15,856 nt of DNA from Chloroflexota bacterium (GTDB lineage: Bacteria; Chloroflexota; Limnocylindria; Limnocylindrales; CSP1-4), in contig JACQEH010000011.1 of assembly GCA_016200675.1 (NCBI GenBank), positions 1 to 15,856 of the forward strand, written 5' to 3'. How positions within the stretch are numbered: the first letter of the stretch is position 1; each line of letters opens with the position of its first letter. The translations under genes and the position numbers were made by a program. Shown piece after piece: positions 13,821 to 15,856 of this stretch. Under the pieces are notes generated by a model. That model was not told the origin of the DNA, searched no databases, and saw nothing but the letters and a program-made list of their open reading frames with translations.

Positions 13821-13833
13821 CGTACGATGTACG
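13821..13833. promoter_or_regulatory. Second TetR operator candidate
   Basis: CGTAC-GAT-GTACG, a perfect 5-bp dyad centred at 13827, about 5-17 nt past the predicted start of the oxidoreductase transcript. TACGATGT here (13823-13830) recurs 40 bp away in the first site. Confidence 0.5.
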
Positions 13834-13844
13834 ATCCGCCTCGG

Positions 13845-13873
13845 AGGGTAGTTCTTACGTAGTACGATGTCAA
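13845..13873 (-). promoter_or_regulatory. Promoter of the MDR oxidoreductase
   Basis: On the minus strand: a perfect TTGACA (plus 13868-13873), a 17-nt spacer and TACCCT (13845-13850). Predicted start near 13838 leaves a leader of ~50 nt. An inverted repeat lies inside the spacer and another just past the start. Confidence 0.7.
13858..13866. promoter_or_regulatory. TetR operator candidate in the promoter spacer
   Basis: CGTA-G-TACG, a perfect dyad centred at 13862 between the -35 and -10 of the oxidoreductase promoter. A bound repressor would block polymerase there. It shares TACGATGT (13863-13870) with the second site. Confidence 0.5.
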
Positions 13874-13901
13874 TGGTGGTGAGCCTATCCGGGAGGCCGA
13901 G

Positions 13902-13931
13902 GTGAATCAATCGTCGGGTCGAGAGTCCTGA
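13902..13931 (+). CDS. Nine-codon leader ORF coupled to tetR
   Basis: GTG AAT CAA TCG TCG GGT CGA GAG TCC TGA encodes MNQSSGRES. It has a strong GGGAGG 5 nt upstream (13891-13896), whereas the tetR ATG has none. Its TGA overlaps that ATG as TGATG, the usual geometry for coupled re-initiation. The peptide itself probably has no function; the likely role is to deliver ribosomes to tetR. Too short for coding statistics, so confidence is moderate. Confidence 0.4.
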   Translation: MNQSSGRES

Positions 13932-14581
13932 TGCCCGTGCGCCGAGAGCCCCTCACGCGCGCGCGCGTGCTGCAGGCTGCGATGGACCTCGCCGATGACG
14001 GCGGCCTTGAGGCGATCACCATGCGCCGGCTGGCACGAACGCTCGGGTTCGAGGCAATGTCGCTCTACTACCACGCATCGAGCCGCGACGACATCATCGC
14101 CGGCATCGTGGATCTCGTGGTCCGACAGATCGAGCTCCCCGACCCGATCGGCGACTGGAAATCCGCTGTCCGAGCCAGCGCCGTGTCCGCCCATCGGGTC
14201 CTGCGGGCTCATCCGTGGGCCTGCAACCCGCTGATGTCCGGGCCGCGGGTCCTCCCAAGTCGGCTGCGAATGGTTGACGCGCTGCTGGGCCGGCTCGCTG
14301 CCGCGGGCCTTCCGGCCGAGATGGCCGATCGCGGCTACCACGCCATCGACAGCCACATCCTGGGGTTCACGTTATGGGAGGCTGGCTACACCTCGGCGCT
14401 CCGCGACCTCGCGCCCGCAGAACTGTCCAGGATCGTCGCGGACCTGGGTCTCGACGCGTATCCCAACCTCCTGGAGCACGTGGCCTTTCACGAGTGTGTG
14501 CCAAGACCCGGTCAGAAGGCGGCGTTCGAATTCGGCCTCGACCTGATCCTCGACGGTCTCGAGCAGGCTCGCGACAGCTGA
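13931..14581 (+). CDS. TetR-family transcriptional regulator
   Basis: 216-residue one-component repressor. The N-terminal HTH is typical: LTRARVLQAAMDLADDGGLEAITMRRLA then RTLGFEAMSLYYHASSRDDIIAGIVD, with the recognition helix at ~39-48. The C-terminal part (~75-212) is all-helical with ALLGRLAAAGLP and HAIDSHILGFTLWEAGY, similar to the TetR_C_1-type ligand domain; the ligand is unknown. It is divergent from the MDR oxidoreductase with 143 nt between start codons, and the shared space carries two inverted repeats, so it most likely represses that gene and itself. The ATG at 13931 lacks its own SD and appears to depend on the 9-codon leader ORF before it. A hairpin follows 17 nt after the stop. 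Confidence 0.92.
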   Translation: MPVRREPLTRARVLQAAMDLADDGGLEAITMRRLARTLGFEAMSLYYHASSRDDIIAGIVDLVVRQIELPDPIGDWKSAVRASAVSAHRVLRAHPWACNPLMSGPRVLPSRLRMVDALLGRLAAAGLPAEMADRGYHAIDSHILGFTLWEAGYTSALRDLAPAELSRIVADLGLDAYPNLLEHVAFHECVPRPGQKAAFEFGLDLILDGLEQARDS

Positions 14582-14597
14582 TCAGCAGCCGCTCAGG

Positions 14598-14617
14598 TCT
14601 ACCCGAGTGAGGGTAGA
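14598..14617. terminator. Terminator-like hairpin between tetR and tRNA-Glu
   Basis: Perfect 7-bp stem TCTACCC/GGGTAGA with a 6-nt GAGTGA loop, between convergent tetR (ends 14581) and the tRNA (3' end 14658). It could serve both strands. No T-run follows on either side, so the assignment rests on position and symmetry. Confidence 0.45.
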
Positions 14618-14657
14618 AACTCGATGGCGACCGCCGCGCGTCGCCGCGCCCCGCGTG

Positions 14658-14734
14658 TGGTACCCCCAGCCGGATTCGAACCGGCGATCTCCACCTTGAA
14701 AGGGTGGCGTCCTGGGCCTCTAGACGATGGGGGC
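14658..14734 (-). tRNA. tRNA-Glu (anticodon TTC)
   Basis: A 77-nt cloverleaf on the minus strand with encoded CCA. Acceptor GCCCCCA pairs with TGGGGGT (first pair a G-U wobble). The D-arm is GTCTAGAGGCCCAGGAC, as in other bacterial tRNA-Glu. The anticodon stem is CCACC/GGTGG with loop CTTTCAA, giving anticodon TTC. The T-arm is GCCGG-TTCGAAT-CCGGC. It reads GAA and GAG codons. A TACACT hexamer at 14749-14754 on the minus strand is a possible -10, 14 nt before the tRNA 5' end. Confidence 0.97.
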
Positions 14735-14764
14735 GCGAGCGCCCGGCGAGTGTAGCAAAGGCCT

Positions 14765-15160
14765 TCAGGCACCCCAGACGAGGGCGAGGACGAGGACACC
14801 CGCGAAGCAGCCGAGCGCAAGTGCACCGGCGATCCCCCCGAGGAGGGCGAAGAAGACCGTCTGGCCCTGCAGGCCGTCCTGCCAGGCTCGCCACATCCGA
14901 ATGGCCCCGCCGACCGACAGGGCCGTGAACACGAGCCCGAGGATCGCCATCCCGGACGTGACCATCGGCAGCTGGGCGCTGTCCTTCACCAGCAGGATCG
15001 CCAGGCCGATGTAGGCCAGCGAGCCGACCAGGGCAACGGCGAGGACAGCCCTGACGGGCGTGATGCGGACCGGCCCCATGAACCGGCCGCGGCGGCGCAC
15101 GCTTCCTGGCTTACGTGGGCTCACGATGGGGTCGTCCCCGCGCGGCAACTGGGATGCCAT
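14765..15160 (-). CDS. Small integral membrane protein, function unknown
   Basis: 131 residues. An N-terminal basic cytoplasmic segment (1-33, RKPGSVRRRGRFMG) is followed by hydrophobic spans at ~36-57 (RAVLAVALVGSLAYIGLAIL), ~66-86 and ~102-128, the last perhaps a hairpin. A conserved-looking loop between spans two and three reads RMWRAWQDGLQGQ. No recognised family. The ATG at 15160 is chosen; the frame upstream to 15280 overlaps the methyltransferase coding region. No SD is visible. A TAGGCT hexamer (plus 15168-15173) lies 7 nt before the ATG, as in other putative leaderless genes here. A perfect palindrome, GGCTGCAGCC (15162-15171), overlaps it. It lies 28 nt past the methyltransferase stop on the same strand, so it could also be co-transcribed. 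Confidence 0.72.
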   Translation of the reverse strand: MASQLPRGDDPIVSPRKPGSVRRRGRFMGPVRITPVRAVLAVALVGSLAYIGLAILLVKDSAQLPMVTSGMAILGLVFTALSVGGAIRMWRAWQDGLQGQTVFFALLGGIAGALALGCFAGVLVLALVWGA

Positions 15161-15188
15161 CGGCTGCAGCCTAGCAGTCTCGGCATGC

Positions 15189-15809
15189 TCAGTCCGACGG
15201 CGCCACTCCCCCGCGGGTCCGGTGGTAGACCGCCACGTTGTAGGAGAGGCGGGGCCGCTTGAGTGTCGCGGCGACGGCACTGCCGGGCTCGCCGAAGGCC
15301 GCCTCGAGGAAGGCCGTCGTCGCCTCCTGGCTTCCGAAGGTCCAGAAGCAGTGAAGGACGCGGACGCGGAAGCCCCCGGTCAGGAAGGAGCCGTTGCGCC
15401 GGCTCCACGGCCCGTATTCGGGCCGGTCCGGCATCAGCCGCGAGACGTCGTCTCGACCGTAGTCGTGGATGACGAGAAGGCGCCCGCCGGGCCGCAGGAT
15501 CCGATCGGCCTCCGCGACCTCGGCCGGGTCGGCGCCTCGAAAGCCGCCCCACAGGCTGATCACGACGTCGACGGCTTCATCGGCCAGGCTGGACCGGAAC
15601 GGCGCCGCCGCAGTGCCGTGGACCACGCGCGCATCGACGGCCCCGAGACCGGCAACGAGCGCTGAGCCGTCGCCGTCCAGGAGCAGGACATCGCGACCGG
15701 CGACCGGTCCGAGGGCCTCGACGGCACGCGGGATCTTGCCTTCGACGTCGAGCGCCGAGGCCAGCTGGGTCGCCAGGTCCTGGGGCAGTGGGAAGGGGAG
15801 GTTCGCCAT
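15189..15809 (-). CDS. Class I SAM-dependent methyltransferase-like protein
   Basis: 206 residues with a Methyltransf_11-style Rossmann core. After an N-terminal helix region, motif I is VLLLDGDGSALVAGL (41-55), degenerate relative to the usual hydrophobic-D-x-G-x-G-x-G. It is followed by AAAPFRSSLADEAVDVVISLWGGF (67-90, motif II-IV region) and the classic RILRPGGRLLVIHDYG (103-118). The C-terminal part (EYGPWSRRNGSFLTGGF, RPRLSYNVAVYHRT) would form the last strands. The substrate is unknown. The altered glycine loop leaves some doubt about SAM binding. The start is ATG 15809 with TATACT 10 nt upstream and no SD. It may be co-transcribed with the small membrane protein downstream (28-nt gap). 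Confidence 0.85.
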   Translation of the reverse strand: MANLPFPLPQDLATQLASALDVEGKIPRAVEALGPVAGRDVLLLDGDGSALVAGLGAVDARVVHGTAAAPFRSSLADEAVDVVISLWGGFRGADPAEVAEADRILRPGGRLLVIHDYGRDDVSRLMPDRPEYGPWSRRNGSFLTGGFRVRVLHCFWTFGSQEATTAFLEAAFGEPGSAVAATLKRPRLSYNVAVYHRTRGGVAPSD

Positions 15810-15819
15810 GGGTCACGGG

Positions 15820-15825
15820 AGTATA
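15820..15825 (-). promoter_or_regulatory. -10 element of the methyltransferase gene
   Basis: TATACT (5/6 match to TATAAT) on the minus strand, 10 nt before the ATG at 15809; the transcript would start about 3 nt before the ATG. No good -35 is visible at 16-18 nt. Confidence 0.5.
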
Positions 15826-15856
15826 GGTGGCCGATCGCCACGGTCGGAGGTCCGCC

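Noticed and set aside
12822..14581. Mobile element or genomic-island boundary near the TetR/MDR cassette and tRNA-Glu.
   Set aside because: No integrase, transposase, attachment-site repeat or inverted terminal repeat was found; the somewhat lower GC alone is weak evidence.

Overview
This is a high-GC bacterial window (roughly 70 % G+C by eye) with tightly packed, mostly minus-strand genes, frequent GTG/TTG starts and many stop/start overlaps. The likely host is an uncultivated member of the Chloroflexota, perhaps the Limnocylindria or a related lineage. I infer this from protein style: Ala/Pro-rich linkers, a PASTA kinase with a Pro/Thr tail, orphan zinc-ribbon and Cys-rich proteins, and paralogous membrane proteins with a DQWRERR motif. 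No marker gene proves the placement.

Layout. (i) 45-3226, minus: a folate operon, Cys-rich small protein > folC > folP > folB, with almost no gaps. (ii) 3442-5345, plus: a membrane-anchored Ig-like surface protein and a small double-zinc-cluster protein. (iii) 5410-11832, minus: a long run from a MerR-type HTH regulator through two adjacent paralogous polytopic membrane proteins, an alpha/beta hydrolase and galU to a PASTA Ser/Thr kinase. The first three genes are joined by 4-nt and 1-nt overlaps and the hydrolase overlaps galU by 14 nt. A canonical promoter (TTGACA-17-TATCCT) and a pair of 10-bp-phased direct repeats sit in front of the regulator. (iv) 11833-12821: a 455-bp non-coding stretch, a small Cys/His protein, and a 15-bp x 5 minisatellite. 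(v) 12822-14581: a zinc-independent MDR oxidoreductase and a divergent TetR regulator. The shared region holds a TTGACA-17-TACCCT promoter with two inverted repeats, and a 9-codon leader ORF precedes tetR. (vi) 14598-15809: a terminator-like hairpin, tRNA-Glu(UUC), a small membrane protein and a degenerate class I methyltransferase.

How the genes fit together. folC, folP and folB supply dihydropteroate and (poly)glutamylated folate. galU makes UDP-glucose and the PASTA kinase senses the cell wall, so the minus-strand block has an envelope theme. The HTH regulator plus two membrane paralogs form a compact operon of unknown function and are the best candidate here for an undescribed system. The TetR/MDR pair looks like a self-contained inducible detoxification or redox cassette with somewhat lower G+C than its neighbours.

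Two window-wide patterns stand out. First, four unrelated short tandem duplications (48, 43, 16 and 15 bp units) occur; two change or overlap a gene's 3' end and one lies inside folC. Second, several genes without a Shine-Dalgarno have a TANNNT hexamer only 6-10 nt before the ATG, which suggests leaderless transcripts.
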